Assembly (NCBI GenBank): GCA_017615445.1
Contig: JAGAAD010000087.1
Location: forward strand, 1-18,905
Length of the DNA stretch: 18,905 nt
Source of the DNA: Bacteroidales bacterium
GTDB taxonomy: Bacteria > Bacteroidota > Bacteroidia > Bacteroidales > UBA932
Reading direction: 5' to 3'
Shown here: piece after piece, positions 1 to 8,300 of the stretch
How the letters are laid out: every line of letters begins with the position of its first letter
Numbering within the stretch: position 1 is the stretch's first letter
Notes under the pieces: generated by a model
Told to the model about the DNA's origin: nothing
Seen by the model: only the letters and a program-made list of their open reading frames with translations
Databases searched by the model: none
Position numbers and translations under genes: made by a program

Positions 1-702
1 ATGATGGATTCGATCCCGCAGGCGATGGAGTACTACCGGAAAGCGGGCGCGATCTTCGACAAATACGGCTGGAACGAGAGCAACTCGATCCTGTGGTACA
101 ACATCGGGGAGACGTGGGTAGACGAAGGCGACCTCAGGCAAGCCGAAGACGCGTATGCGAAGGCGATGGACTATGCCCAGGCTTCTGGCGACTCGCTGAT
201 GATCATCGACGTCGTGAAGGGCTTTGGACGCCTCTACCTGGCGAAGGGCAAGCCGTGGAAATCGCTCAAGTACCTGCGCATGGCCGACGACTACTACGGG
301 ACGCATCCGGACTACAGCCCGGATTTCCGCACGGAGAACCTCAACCTGATGCAGATGGCGCTATCAAAGCAGAAGAAGCAGCTCGCTTTGGGCATCGTCG
401 CGCTCTTCCTGGTCCTGGCCGCCCTGGCATGTGCCATCATCTTCGGCCGCCGGAAGCGCCGGGCCCATGGCGCAGCGGACGCAGAGGCCCCGATCCCCTC
501 GCCCGAAGCGCCGTCGATCACCGACCGTGAGCGCGAAATCCTCGTGCTGCTCGCGAAGGCCTATACCAGCAAACAGATCGCCGAGGCTCTTTTCCTCAGC
601 CCGGAAACCATCAACTGGTACCGAAAGAAACTTCTCGTCAAGTTCGATGTGGCGAACACGCCCGAACTTGTTCTCAAAGCAAAGGAAATAGGATTAATCT
701 AA
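1..702 (+). CDS. TPR / transmembrane / LuxR-type HTH regulatory protein, 5'-partial
   Basis: This is the C-terminal part of a membrane-anchored regulator; the reading frame is open at the window edge, so the true start is probably upstream. Residues about 1-100 are helical TPR-like repeats (for example around NIGETWVDEGDLRQAEDAY and GFGRLYLAKGKPWKSLKY). A hydrophobic membrane segment lies at about 128-149, followed by a basic RRKRR stretch that should face the cytoplasm. Residues about 173-230 form a LuxR/GerE helix-turn-helix with the typical TDREREILVLLAKAYTSKQI start and the SPETINWYRKKLLVKF recognition helix. Proteins of this design are common in Bacteroidota and carry periplasmic TPRs with a cytoplasmic DNA-binding end. 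The target genes and the signal are unknown. It lies 20 bp before the SDR gene and may not belong to the PUL. The family call is firm; the role in this locus is not. Confidence 0.85.
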   Translation: MMDSIPQAMEYYRKAGAIFDKYGWNESNSILWYNIGETWVDEGDLRQAEDAYAKAMDYAQASGDSLMIIDVVKGFGRLYLAKGKPWKSLKYLRMADDYYGTHPDYSPDFRTENLNLMQMALSKQKKQLALGIVALFLVLAALACAIIFGRRKRRAHGAADAEAPIPSPEAPSITDREREILVLLAKAYTSKQIAEALFLSPETINWYRKKLLVKFDVANTPELVLKAKEIGLI

Positions 703-708
703 TTTTCG

Positions 709-716
709 TATCTTAG
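709..716 (+). promoter_or_regulatory. Possible Bacteroidota -7 promoter element before the SDR gene
   Basis: TATCTTAG resembles the Bacteroidota -7 consensus TAnnTTTG with one mismatch, and it sits in the 20-bp gap between the LuxR-type gene and the SDR gene. No convincing -33 TTTG was seen at the usual distance. If real, transcription would begin near 723, which would favour the second ATG at 732 as the SDR start. The call is weak. Confidence 0.25.
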
Positions 717-722
717 CAGAAA

Positions 723-1580
723 ATGCGGGATATGAAACATCCATCTTATAGGATATTGGTGACCGGAGGGTCGAGCGGAATAGGGTTCGATGTGGCGAAG
801 ACGCTGGCGCTGGCGGGGCACACGGTCTATGCCGGCGCGAGGCGAATGGAGCTCATGGAGCCGCTGAGGGAGTTCGGAGTGACGCCGCTGAGGCTGGACG
901 TGTGCGACGAGGCGGCGATCGACGAATGCCTCGCAGCGGCGGGGCCTATCGACGTGCTGGTGAACAATGCGGGCTTCGGGTATTTCGGGTCCGTGGAGAA
1001 TGTGCCCATCGAAGAGGCGCGCAGGCAGCTGGACGTGAACGTGTTCGGGCTGGCGGCGCTCTGCCAGAAGGTGCTGCCCGGAATGCGTGAGCGCGGGTTC
1101 GGCCGGATCATCAACGTCAGTTCGGTGGCCGGACGGGCGGCGATGATGTTCGGAGCGTGGTACAACGTCTCCAAGTACGCTGTGGAAGCGCTGTCGGACG
1201 CGCTGCGGATGGAGGTCAAGCCCTTCGGAATAGACGTCGTGCTGATCGAGCCCGGCGGAATCAAGACCGACTGGGGGATAATCGCGGCCAGGCACTTGAA
1301 GGAATCTTCCGCCGGGACGGCCTATGAAGAACCGGCCCTCCGCGAAGCCACGGTCCTGGACAAGGGATATTCGTCCAACTTCCTCTCGTCGCCCTCGAAG
1401 GTGACGCGGGCGATAGTCCGTGCGGTCCACGCCCGGCGCCCTCGCGTGCGCTATGTCACGGGCGCGTTTTCCCGCACCATGATCATAGGCCACGCCATCC
1501 TTCCCGCCCGCGGCTGGGACGCCTGCTCCCGCATCCTCGCCTCCCGCAGGCTGGCCAAATTCGCTGAAAAACTCAAATAA
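723..1580 (+). CDS. Classical short-chain dehydrogenase/reductase (SDR)
   Basis: This is a 285-residue cytoplasmic NAD(P)-dependent oxidoreductase of the classical SDR family. The Rossmann nucleotide motif TGGSSGIG is at residues 14-21, D59 lies in the adenine-contacting LDV, and NNAG is at 81-84. N106, the serine pair S133/S134 and the YNVSK motif (Y147, K151) complete the catalytic tetrad, with the usual 13-residue spacing from S134 to Y147. Basic residues R40/R41 after the second strand suggest NADP(H) preference. The C-terminal tail past residue 190 is longer than in minimal SDRs and resembles the 17-beta-hydroxysteroid or retinol dehydrogenase-like branch, but the substrate cannot be named. 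The start at 723 gives the longest frame; an in-frame ATG at 732 is equally plausible because the Rossmann fold begins after either. The gene has no obvious link to glycan breakdown and ends 8 bp before the zinc-ribbon gene, so co-transcription is possible. Confidence 0.9.
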   Translation: MRDMKHPSYRILVTGGSSGIGFDVAKTLALAGHTVYAGARRMELMEPLREFGVTPLRLDVCDEAAIDECLAAAGPIDVLVNNAGFGYFGSVENVPIEEARRQLDVNVFGLAALCQKVLPGMRERGFGRIINVSSVAGRAAMMFGAWYNVSKYAVEALSDALRMEVKPFGIDVVLIEPGGIKTDWGIIAARHLKESSAGTAYEEPALREATVLDKGYSSNFLSSPSKVTRAIVRAVHARRPRVRYVTGAFSRTMIIGHAILPARGWDACSRILASRRLAKFAEKLK

Positions 1581-1588
1581 TTATTAAT

Positions 1589-2029
1589 ATGAAAAAACTG
1601 TTAACCATCCTTGCGGCACTTGCTCTCGTGTGCGCTCCCGCCGATGCTCAGGTCGGCAACATCGTCAAAAAGCTCGGCGACAAGACCAAGAAATCTGTCG
1701 AAAAGAAGGTCGAGAAGAAAGTAGACCAGAAAATCGATCAGGTGGTGGACAAGCAGATAGACAAACTGTTCGACCAGAATCAGAAGAAACAGCAGCAGGT
1801 GGAAGAGGTCGCTCCCCAGCCGGACAGTTCGTGGATCTGCCCCAACTGCATGAAGGCTGAGATTGTCGGCAAATTCTGCCCTGCTTGCGGAACGAAGAGA
1901 CCTGCGGCGCCCACCTCCTCAGTGCAGGAAGGCGGCACATGGACCTGCCCCGAGTGTAAGACTGAGGGAAACAACGGCAAGTTCTGCAGCGAGTGCGGCG
2001 CGAAAAAGCCTGAACCCGTCAAGAAATAA
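1589..2029 (+). CDS. Secreted double zinc-ribbon protein with amphipathic helix
   Basis: This small protein of 146 residues is not a family I can name. Residues 1-20 are a clear Sec signal peptide ending ADA|Q, so the mature protein should be exported. Residues about 27-70 are very Lys/Glu/Asp/Gln-rich with a V or I every fourth residue (V37, V41, V45, I49, V53, I57), which predicts a long amphipathic helix or coiled coil. Two near-copies of a 24-residue zinc ribbon follow: C84, C87, C97, C100 and C120, C123, C133, C136, each written W-x-CPxC-...-KFCxxCGxKxP. Zinc ribbons like these are usually cytoplasmic, so an exported pair is odd. The stop codon overlaps the start of the histidine phosphatase gene (TAATG), which suggests coupled translation. 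It may be a scaffold or metal-binding envelope protein, but this is a guess. Confidence 0.82.
   Translation: MKKLLTILAALALVCAPADAQVGNIVKKLGDKTKKSVEKKVEKKVDQKIDQVVDKQIDKLFDQNQKKQQQVEEVAPQPDSSWICPNCMKAEIVGKFCPACGTKRPAAPTSSVQEGGTWTCPECKTEGNNGKFCSECGAKKPEPVKK
1697..1771 (+). repeat. Tetrad-repeat helix in the zinc-ribbon protein
   Basis: Six imperfect four-residue units of the form (V/I)-(E/D)-x-x run from residue 37 to 60 and are followed by F61. They place hydrophobic residues on one helix face and Lys, Gln and acidic residues on the other. Confidence 0.6.
1832..2011 (+). repeat. Tandem zinc-ribbon duplication
   Basis: Two 24-residue units, residues 82-105 and 118-141, share W, the CPxC knuckle, GKFC, CG and KxP at matching positions and are separated by a 12-residue linker. 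The DNA of the two units has diverged, so this is an old internal duplication. Confidence 0.75.
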
Positions 2030-3333
2030 TGAGCACCAAATCCATCTTCAGGGCGCTGGCGGCGGTTGTCGCCATTGCGGCCGCCGCGTTCGCGCTGAGT
2101 GCGGCCAGGCCTGCTGACGACGAGAAAAATCCCGAGATTGCCAGGCTGATCCACGAAAACATCGAGAGGGCGGGAATCAACACCAACCCTTACGAGTATC
2201 TGCCGGCAGCAGAGACAAAAGTGCCGAAAGGCTACAAGCCGTTCTACATCAGCCACTACGGAAGGCACGGATCCAGAAGCGACTGGGCCGGCCAGAAGTA
2301 CCCGTGGGTGATGGAGAAGTACAATAGAATCGCAGAAGAGGGCCTGCTGACAGAGGAAGGCGAAACCGCATTCGCACGCATCAAAGAAATAATCGGCCTC
2401 CACGCCGGGATGGACGGCCGCCTGACTCAGCGCGGACAGGACGAGCACAGGCAGATAGCCGGCAGGATGTTCGCCAAATACCCGCAGGTGTTCAAGAAAG
2501 GCAGCAGAAAGGTGCGCGCGCTCTCCAGCGTGGCCCAGAGGTGCATAATCAGCATGACCTCGTTCACCGGCGAACTGCTCAGGCACGAGCCGAAGCTGGA
2601 CATCACCTGGGACACCGGCGCAGCATTCCAGGGAATCTGCAGCACGGAGGACACGCGCGAAATCAAGAAAGCTATCGCGCCGGTCATAAAGGCCCAGGCA
2701 GACGCTCACGTCCCGGACACCGCCGGTTTCTTCCGCAAGCTCTTCAAGGACCCGGCAAGGGCCCGCCAGATAGCAGAAGACCCGATTCTGCTGATGCGCT
2801 ACACCTTCGACGTGGGCTCCATCGCAGGCTCATACTACATGGACTCCCGCCTGTTCGACATGTTCAGCGAAGACGATCTCTACTGGTATGCGCAGAACGT
2901 CGCGATGAACCTCTATCTCAGGCAGTGCAACTCTGTGGAGTGGGGAGACGAAAGGATGAAGCCCGTTCAGGAACTGGTGGACGACATCGTCACGAAAGCC
3001 GATAAGGCCATCGCAACCGGCGACGTCGCGGCGGACCTGCGCTTCGGCCACGAGTACCAGCTGCTCGCCATCTCCGCCCGCCTGGGCGTGCAGGGAGTGG
3101 CCGAGCGCCGAAGCGCGCAGACAAGCCGCGACTGGGCCGGCTTCCTCTACTGCCCCTTCGCCTGCAACCTGCAGATGATTTTCTACAAAAACGCTCAGAA
3201 CGACGTCCTGGTCAAATTCTACCTCAACGAGCGTGAAGCAAAGCTTATCACTCTCGAAGGCGGCCCTTATTACAAATGGGAGGACGTGAAAGAAGCCATC
3301 AAGACAGCACCCGGACTTGAATACGCACTATGA
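2029..3333 (+). CDS. Secreted histidine phosphatase, branch 2 (acid phosphatase/MINPP-like)
   Basis: This is a 434-residue phosphomonoesterase of the histidine phosphatase superfamily, branch 2, which includes phytases, glucose-1-phosphatases and bacterial MINPP enzymes. A hydrophobic alanine-rich signal peptide covers about residues 1-26 without a lipobox, so the protein is probably periplasmic. The catalytic RHGSR motif is at 79-83 (H80 nucleophile, preceded by SHYG). A second conserved arginine appears at R171 in the ALSSVAQRC segment. The likely proton-donor region is RFGHEYQLLA, with H341-E342, where relatives carry HD or HAE. The length matches the roughly 420-residue bacterial MINPP group. 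It overlaps the preceding stop by one base and the next gene by four (ATGA), so it is translated with the zinc-ribbon and XylR-like genes. The substrate is unknown: inositol phosphates, sugar phosphates or phosphorylated glycans are all possible. The family is firm, the specificity is not. Confidence 0.85.
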   Translation: MSTKSIFRALAAVVAIAAAAFALSAARPADDEKNPEIARLIHENIERAGINTNPYEYLPAAETKVPKGYKPFYISHYGRHGSRSDWAGQKYPWVMEKYNRIAEEGLLTEEGETAFARIKEIIGLHAGMDGRLTQRGQDEHRQIAGRMFAKYPQVFKKGSRKVRALSSVAQRCIISMTSFTGELLRHEPKLDITWDTGAAFQGICSTEDTREIKKAIAPVIKAQADAHVPDTAGFFRKLFKDPARARQIAEDPILLMRYTFDVGSIAGSYYMDSRLFDMFSEDDLYWYAQNVAMNLYLRQCNSVEWGDERMKPVQELVDDIVTKADKAIATGDVAADLRFGHEYQLLAISARLGVQGVAERRSAQTSRDWAGFLYCPFACNLQMIFYKNAQNDVLVKFYLNEREAKLITLEGGPYYKWEDVKEAIKTAPGLEYAL

Positions 3334-4493
3334 GGGCCATATTCATCACTGACTACACCGAGCAGTTCGCCTTCCGTCTGCTGAAGGGAATACACAATTA
3401 CTCCCTTGAGACGGAGCCGTGGGTGGTCGCCAAAATGCCCACCGCCTACAAGCAGCAGATCGGTATCGAGGGCGTCATAGAATGGGCGAAAAAGTGGGGT
3501 ATGAAAGTGGTGATCGGCCAGTTCGAGCCCACGGACGACGTCAGCCTGTTCCGCAAAAACGGAATAGTCGCGATCGCCCAGGACCATATCCGTAAGTTCA
3601 AGACCATCCCCAACATCACGGCCGACTACGAAGGCACCGGGGCCATGGCAGCAAAGCTCTACATTTCACGAGGCTACCAAAACTTTGCTTTCCTGGGGCA
3701 TAAAGGCGTCTGCTGGTCCGAAGGCAGGCGCGACGGCTTCGTCCGTGAGATAAAAGATTCAGGGTTCAACAACATTTTTATCAAAGAACTCGAGCCGCAG
3801 GAGGATTATTGGCAGACTGATTACGACGTCCTTGTCAGATGGGCTACCAAACTGCCTAAGCCCATCGGGGTGCTGGCCTGCGACGACAACCAGGGATCCA
3901 TTTTCCTGGAGCTGTGTAAGGCTTTCGGGATCAAAGTACCTTCGGAGATCGCCATCATCGGAGTGGACAACGACGAAATACTCTGCAACATGTCCAACCC
4001 CGCGATGTCCAGCATCAACATAGACATCGAGCGCGGGGGCTACGAAGCCGCCGCCCTCGCTGACAGGATGGTCAGGGAGCATCGTTTTGAGGGAGAGGAC
4101 ATAGTCCTGCAACCGATCAGCATAGTCCCCCGCACGTCCTCGAACGTGTTCGCCACTAAAGACCGCTATGTCCACGCTGCGCTCGAATTTATCGAAGCCA
4201 ACGCCAACCGCAAAATCTCCGTCGGCGACGTCATAAAAGCGGTGCCCATCTCCCGCCGCCTGCTCGAACAGCGTTTCCTCAAGGAAACCGGAATGACCAT
4301 CTTCACCTGCATTTCGATGGTCCGCATCAACCGCTTCGCCCGCATGCTCACGGAGAGCAAAGACACTATCTCCGAGATAGCGGCAAGACTGGACGAACCG
4401 GACACCAAAAGCATCTCCAGACGCTTCCAGAAGCTAAAGGGATGCACCCCCTCTGAATTCAGGAAAAAGAACCTGCGCAAATTGGGAGCATAA
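3330..4493 (+). CDS. XylR-type transcriptional regulator (LacI-like sensor plus AraC HTH)
   Basis: This 387-residue cytoplasmic regulator has the E. coli XylR architecture. Residues about 1-270 form a periplasmic-binding-protein-like sugar sensor of the LacI/GalR type, with recognisable stretches AAKLYISRGYQNFAFLGH, GVLACDDNQG and AIIGVDNDEILCN. Residues about 281-385 carry two AraC-type helix-turn-helices, the second ending in the ISRRFQKLKGCTPSEFRKKN signature. There is no N-terminal LacI DNA-binding domain. The start codon overlaps the phosphatase stop (ATGA). It lies directly before the ROK kinase, and regulators of this type normally control neighbouring sugar genes, so it is the best local candidate for the PUL switch. 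Its ligand is inferred to be an amino sugar released by the locus, but the sequence does not prove it. No hybrid two-component sensor or ECF sigma/anti-sigma pair was seen in the window. Confidence 0.9.
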   Translation: MRAIFITDYTEQFAFRLLKGIHNYSLETEPWVVAKMPTAYKQQIGIEGVIEWAKKWGMKVVIGQFEPTDDVSLFRKNGIVAIAQDHIRKFKTIPNITADYEGTGAMAAKLYISRGYQNFAFLGHKGVCWSEGRRDGFVREIKDSGFNNIFIKELEPQEDYWQTDYDVLVRWATKLPKPIGVLACDDNQGSIFLELCKAFGIKVPSEIAIIGVDNDEILCNMSNPAMSSINIDIERGGYEAAALADRMVREHRFEGEDIVLQPISIVPRTSSNVFATKDRYVHAALEFIEANANRKISVGDVIKAVPISRRLLEQRFLKETGMTIFTCISMVRINRFARMLTESKDTISEIAARLDEPDTKSISRRFQKLKGCTPSEFRKKNLRKLGA

Positions 4494-4530
4494 TTTCGCA
4501 AATCACGCGTTAATTGCTGTGTTTTCTTGG

Positions 4531-4538
4531 TAAATTTG
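4531..4538 (+). promoter_or_regulatory. Candidate Bacteroidota promoter (-7 element) upstream of the ROK kinase
   Basis: TAAATTTG matches the Bacteroidota -7 consensus TAnnTTTG exactly. It lies in the 70-bp gap 4494-4563, 25 bp before the ROK start. The best upstream -33 candidate is ATTG at 4513-4516, only 14 bases away, which is closer than usual, so that half is uncertain. This is the largest intergenic space in the window and the likely start of transcription for the kinase-GH2-GH20-SusCD run. No hairpin terminator for the preceding block was recognised here. Confidence 0.5.
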
Positions 4539-4563
4539 TGCGTATAACCAATAAACCACAGTA

Positions 4564-5385
4564 ATGCTACTAGGCATAGATATCGGTGGAACCACCATCA
4601 ACCTCGGGCTGGTTGACAACAATGAGCTCGTTAAAAACCTTACCGTGCCCTCTTTCCGCCAGGGCGCGGACCTCGAAGAAACATTAGTTCACCTCGAAGA
4701 CGCAATCCGTCAGATCCTCACCCCGGAAGTGACCAAGATCGGAGTGGGCGTCCCCACCCTCGTGGACGCCGAGAAGGGAATAGTCTACGACGCGACCAAC
4801 ATCCCGTCCTGGACGGTGGTGCCGCTCAAAGAGCGTCTGGAAAAGACCTTCGGCATCCCCGTGATGGTCAACAACGACGCGAACTGCTTCGTGATGGGCG
4901 CTGCCGCAAGGCTCGGCAAGCCGGCGAAAGTGGTCGTGGGCGTGACCCTCGGAACCGGAACCGGAATAGGCGTAATTATAGACGGCAAGATCTATAACGG
5001 AGTGAACTGCGGAGCCGGAGAGCTTTGCTCCGTGCCCTATGAGGGAGGCATCCTCGAAAACTTCTGCTCGAAGCAGTTCTTCTGCTCGAAGGGCCTGGAC
5101 CCGAAGCAAGTCGGCGACAAAGCCTTTGCCGGAGACCCGGAGGCCCTTAAGCTGATGGATGAGTTCGGAACCCATCTCGGACGCCTTCTCTTCCTTGTGC
5201 TGCTGGCCTACGACCCGAGCGATATAGTCTTCGGCGGCGGAGTGGCGCACTCCTTCCCTCTTTTCAAGGAAGCGACTTTCCGCACTCTGAAAGAGTTGTA
5301 CCCCTACCCCCGATTCCTGGACAAACTAACCGTAACCGCAATGCCGGAGGGAGACATCCCAGTCCTCGGCGCATCACTCCTGTAA
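4564..5385 (+). CDS. ROK-family sugar kinase (probable hexose/hexosamine kinase)
   Basis: This 273-residue cytoplasmic ATP-dependent sugar kinase of the ROK family would phosphorylate the sugar released by the PUL enzymes. The N-terminal phosphate-binding DIGGTT is at residues 6-11. VNNDAN at 102-107 contains the catalytic base D105. The glycine-rich GVTLGTGTGIGV runs 126-137, and the second nucleotide-binding GGG is at 224-226. The usual ROK zinc site is missing: instead of ExGH followed by CxCGxxGCxE, the sequence reads GAGELCSVPYEGG with cysteines at C149, C155, C168 and C174. Such zinc-motif-lacking ROK proteins occur in Bacteroidota. The neighbouring GH2, GH20 and GH18 enzymes suggest GlcN or GlcNAc as the substrate, but glucose or mannose cannot be excluded. 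No signal peptide is present. Its stop is one base before the GH2-phosphatase start, indicating an operon. Confidence 0.88.
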   Translation: MLLGIDIGGTTINLGLVDNNELVKNLTVPSFRQGADLEETLVHLEDAIRQILTPEVTKIGVGVPTLVDAEKGIVYDATNIPSWTVVPLKERLEKTFGIPVMVNNDANCFVMGAAARLGKPAKVVVGVTLGTGTGIGVIIDGKIYNGVNCGAGELCSVPYEGGILENFCSKQFFCSKGLDPKQVGDKAFAGDPEALKLMDEFGTHLGRLLFLVLLAYDPSDIVFGGGVAHSFPLFKEATFRTLKELYPYPRFLDKLTVTAMPEGDIPVLGASLL

Positions 5386-5386
5386 T

Positions 5387-8300
5387 ATGAAAAAATACGC
5401 AGCCATACTATTTGCCGCATTAGTGGCCCTGTCCTCCTGCTGCACCAATCTGGAGGGAACAGACCTTACCCATTGGAAACTCCAGCGCGAAGGCGACAAG
5501 CACACTTACGACGCAGTCGTCCCGTGCACCGTCGCAGGTGCGCTGAACGAAGCCGGAGTCTTCGGCGAGAACGTCCTCGAGCAGGACAGGTACTTCTCGA
5601 TTGACAAGAGCCTTTTCGACTCGCCGTGGATCTACACCACCACTTTCGAAGCCGAAAAGGGTCTTAACCACATCCTTCGCTTCGAAGGCATCGGATACTC
5701 TGCAGACATCTGGGTGAACGGGAAGCAGATCGCCGCAGCGGACACCACCTTCGGTGTGTTCTGCATCCGCGAATACGACATCACAAAAATCGCAAAGCCG
5801 CGCAACATCCTCAAGGTGCGCGTCTTCAAGGCCCCGGAGCAGAGCCTGAACAACGGCTATGTGGACTGGAACCCGCGTCCCGTGGACGAAAGCATGGGAA
5901 TCTGGCGCAAGGTGGAGCTCATCAGCACACCGGACGTCCGGATTGCAGACGTTTTCGTCAAGCCTGAAGTGAATGTCGAAGACCTCAAGGAAGCTTCCTT
6001 CACTGCTGAAGTGACCCTCATGAACCACAGCGCCGCACCCGTGGAAGGAACCCTTCGCGGAGTCTACGAAAGCGGCCAGTTCGAGCAGGCAGTCACGCTC
6101 GCCCCGGGCGAAACTAAAACCCTCACCATCAACGAACCCGTGGTCAAGCCCCGCATCTGGTGGAGCTGCGACCTAGGAAAGCCCGAACTCTACAACCTCA
6201 ATGTCTCCTTCGCGAAAGGCGACAAGGTTTCAGACAGCAAGAAGGTCCGTTTCGGCCTTCGCGACATCAAGGGCGATCTGGATGAATACGGCCATCGCCT
6301 GTTCAAGCTGAACGGCAAGCCGGTGCTCATCAAATCCGCCGGCTGGACGGACGACATCTTCATGCAGGATCCCCGCGAGAGGACCCTCAAGCAGCTGGAG
6401 CTCGTCAAGAACATGAACCTGAACTCCGTGCGCTTCGAGAACATCTGGAGCAAAGACGGAGCGGTCTACGACCTCTGCGACAGCCTCGGACTGCTCGCCA
6501 TCGTGGGCTGGAGCTGCCAGTGGGAATGGAAGAGCTACTGCGGCTATCCCGAGGTCAGCCACTTCGGCTGCATCAACACCCCGGAGGCCGAGGAGCTCGC
6601 AGTCCGCTATCTCCACGACCAGCTCATCTGGATGAGGAACCACCCGTCCGTGATCAGCTGGGCCATGGGCTCGGACCGCGTCCCGAACGAGCGCCTGGAA
6701 GAGGCCTACATGAAATGGTATGACCAGCTGGAGTACCGCCCTTATGTGGTCTCCTCCAAGGGCATGGCCAGCAAGTTCGGCGGTCCTTCAGGAATGAAGA
6801 TGGAAGGCCCCTACGAATATGTGGCTCCCGACTATTGGTTCGTGGACACCAAGCACGGCGGCAACTACGGTTTCAACACCGAGACCGGAATAGGAATGAA
6901 CCTCCCGCAGGCCGAATCGATCAAACGAATAGTGGGCGAGGAGAATCTATGGCCCCTCAACGATATCTGGAATAAGCACTGCACAGCCAGCACTTCCGAC
7001 ATGTGCTCGACCCGCGAGGAAGAGACAGCCATGACCGGCTTCTACGGCGCCCCCGTCAGCTTCGAGGACTTCGTCCGCAAGGCCCACGCCCTGGACTACG
7101 ACGGCACCCGCTCCATGTATGAAGCGTTCCGCGTCGCCGTCCCCCGCACCACCGGAATCGTGCAGTGGATGCTGAATTCCGCCTGGCCGTCGCTCTACTG
7201 GCAGCAGTTCGACTGGTACCTGGTGCCCACCGCCGGATACTACGGAACCCAGAAGGCGTGCGAGCCCGTGCAGCTCATCTACAACTACGGCGACCACGCC
7301 GTGTGGGCGGTCAACGACGTAGCCCCGGCCGGAGAATTCACCGCCGTGCTGAAGATCTACGGCGCGGACAGCAAGCTCCGGAAGACCCAGCAGAAGAGCA
7401 TCACCATCAAGCCGCGCGAGCCCCAGAAGGTCTTCGCCGGAATAGACGGCCCCTGCTTCGTGGCACTCGAGCTGATCGACCACAAAGGCCGCACCGTGGC
7501 AGACAACTTCTACTGCGTGGGCAAGGGTAACAACACCTACGACTGGAAGAAGAGCAACTGGTATCAGACTCCTATCACGGACTATGTAGACTTGTCGTTC
7601 GTCGCCGCTCTCCCTCAGACGGAGGTGGAGATGAAGACTGTCTCAAACGGCCAGAAATACAAGGTCACCCTGAGCAACAAATCAGACGTGATCGCCTACC
7701 AGAACATCCTCAAGGCCAAGGACGCGGACGGACAGCTTATCCCCGCAGTCCTCTGGTCGGACAACTTCCTCACGCTGCTGCCCGGACAGAGCAAGACAGT
7801 CCGCTGCACCGTCCCCGAGGGCTTCGGTCCCGCCACCATCACCATGGACGGCTGGAACGCCGCAGTCCGCCAGGCCGCTCCCGATTCGCTGGACCGTAAC
7901 CTTTCGGCCTACGCCATGAACGACTTCAGCAGGGACGACACCTACAGCAAGGAAGAGACCTACGACATTGTCAAAGTCCAGCAGCCCAAGGGCAAGAAGG
8001 TGAAGAACGTCATCTTCATGATCGGAGACGGAATGGGCTTCGAGCAGATCAGCTGCGCATGGGTGGTGAACGGAGGAAAGCTGAACATGGACCAGATGCC
8101 CGTGCTCGGCGCATCCCGCACCTACGCCGCCAACAAGCTCATCACCGACTCCTGCGCCGGCGGCGCCGCGCTCGCGAGCGGACAGAAGACGAACTACGGT
8201 TATATCGGCCTGGACCCGGACGGCAACGTCATGGACACCCAGCTGAAGAAAGCGCAGCGCGCAGGAAAGAAGACCGGCATCACGGTCACCTGCCGCCTGA

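Noticed and set aside
7850..8000. Frameshift or lost stop artificially joining GH2 and phosphatase
   Set aside because: The frame is continuous, the linker uses normal codons, both flanking domains are complete, and the phosphatase half has no signal peptide of its own. The fusion therefore looks genuine, though only reads could prove it.
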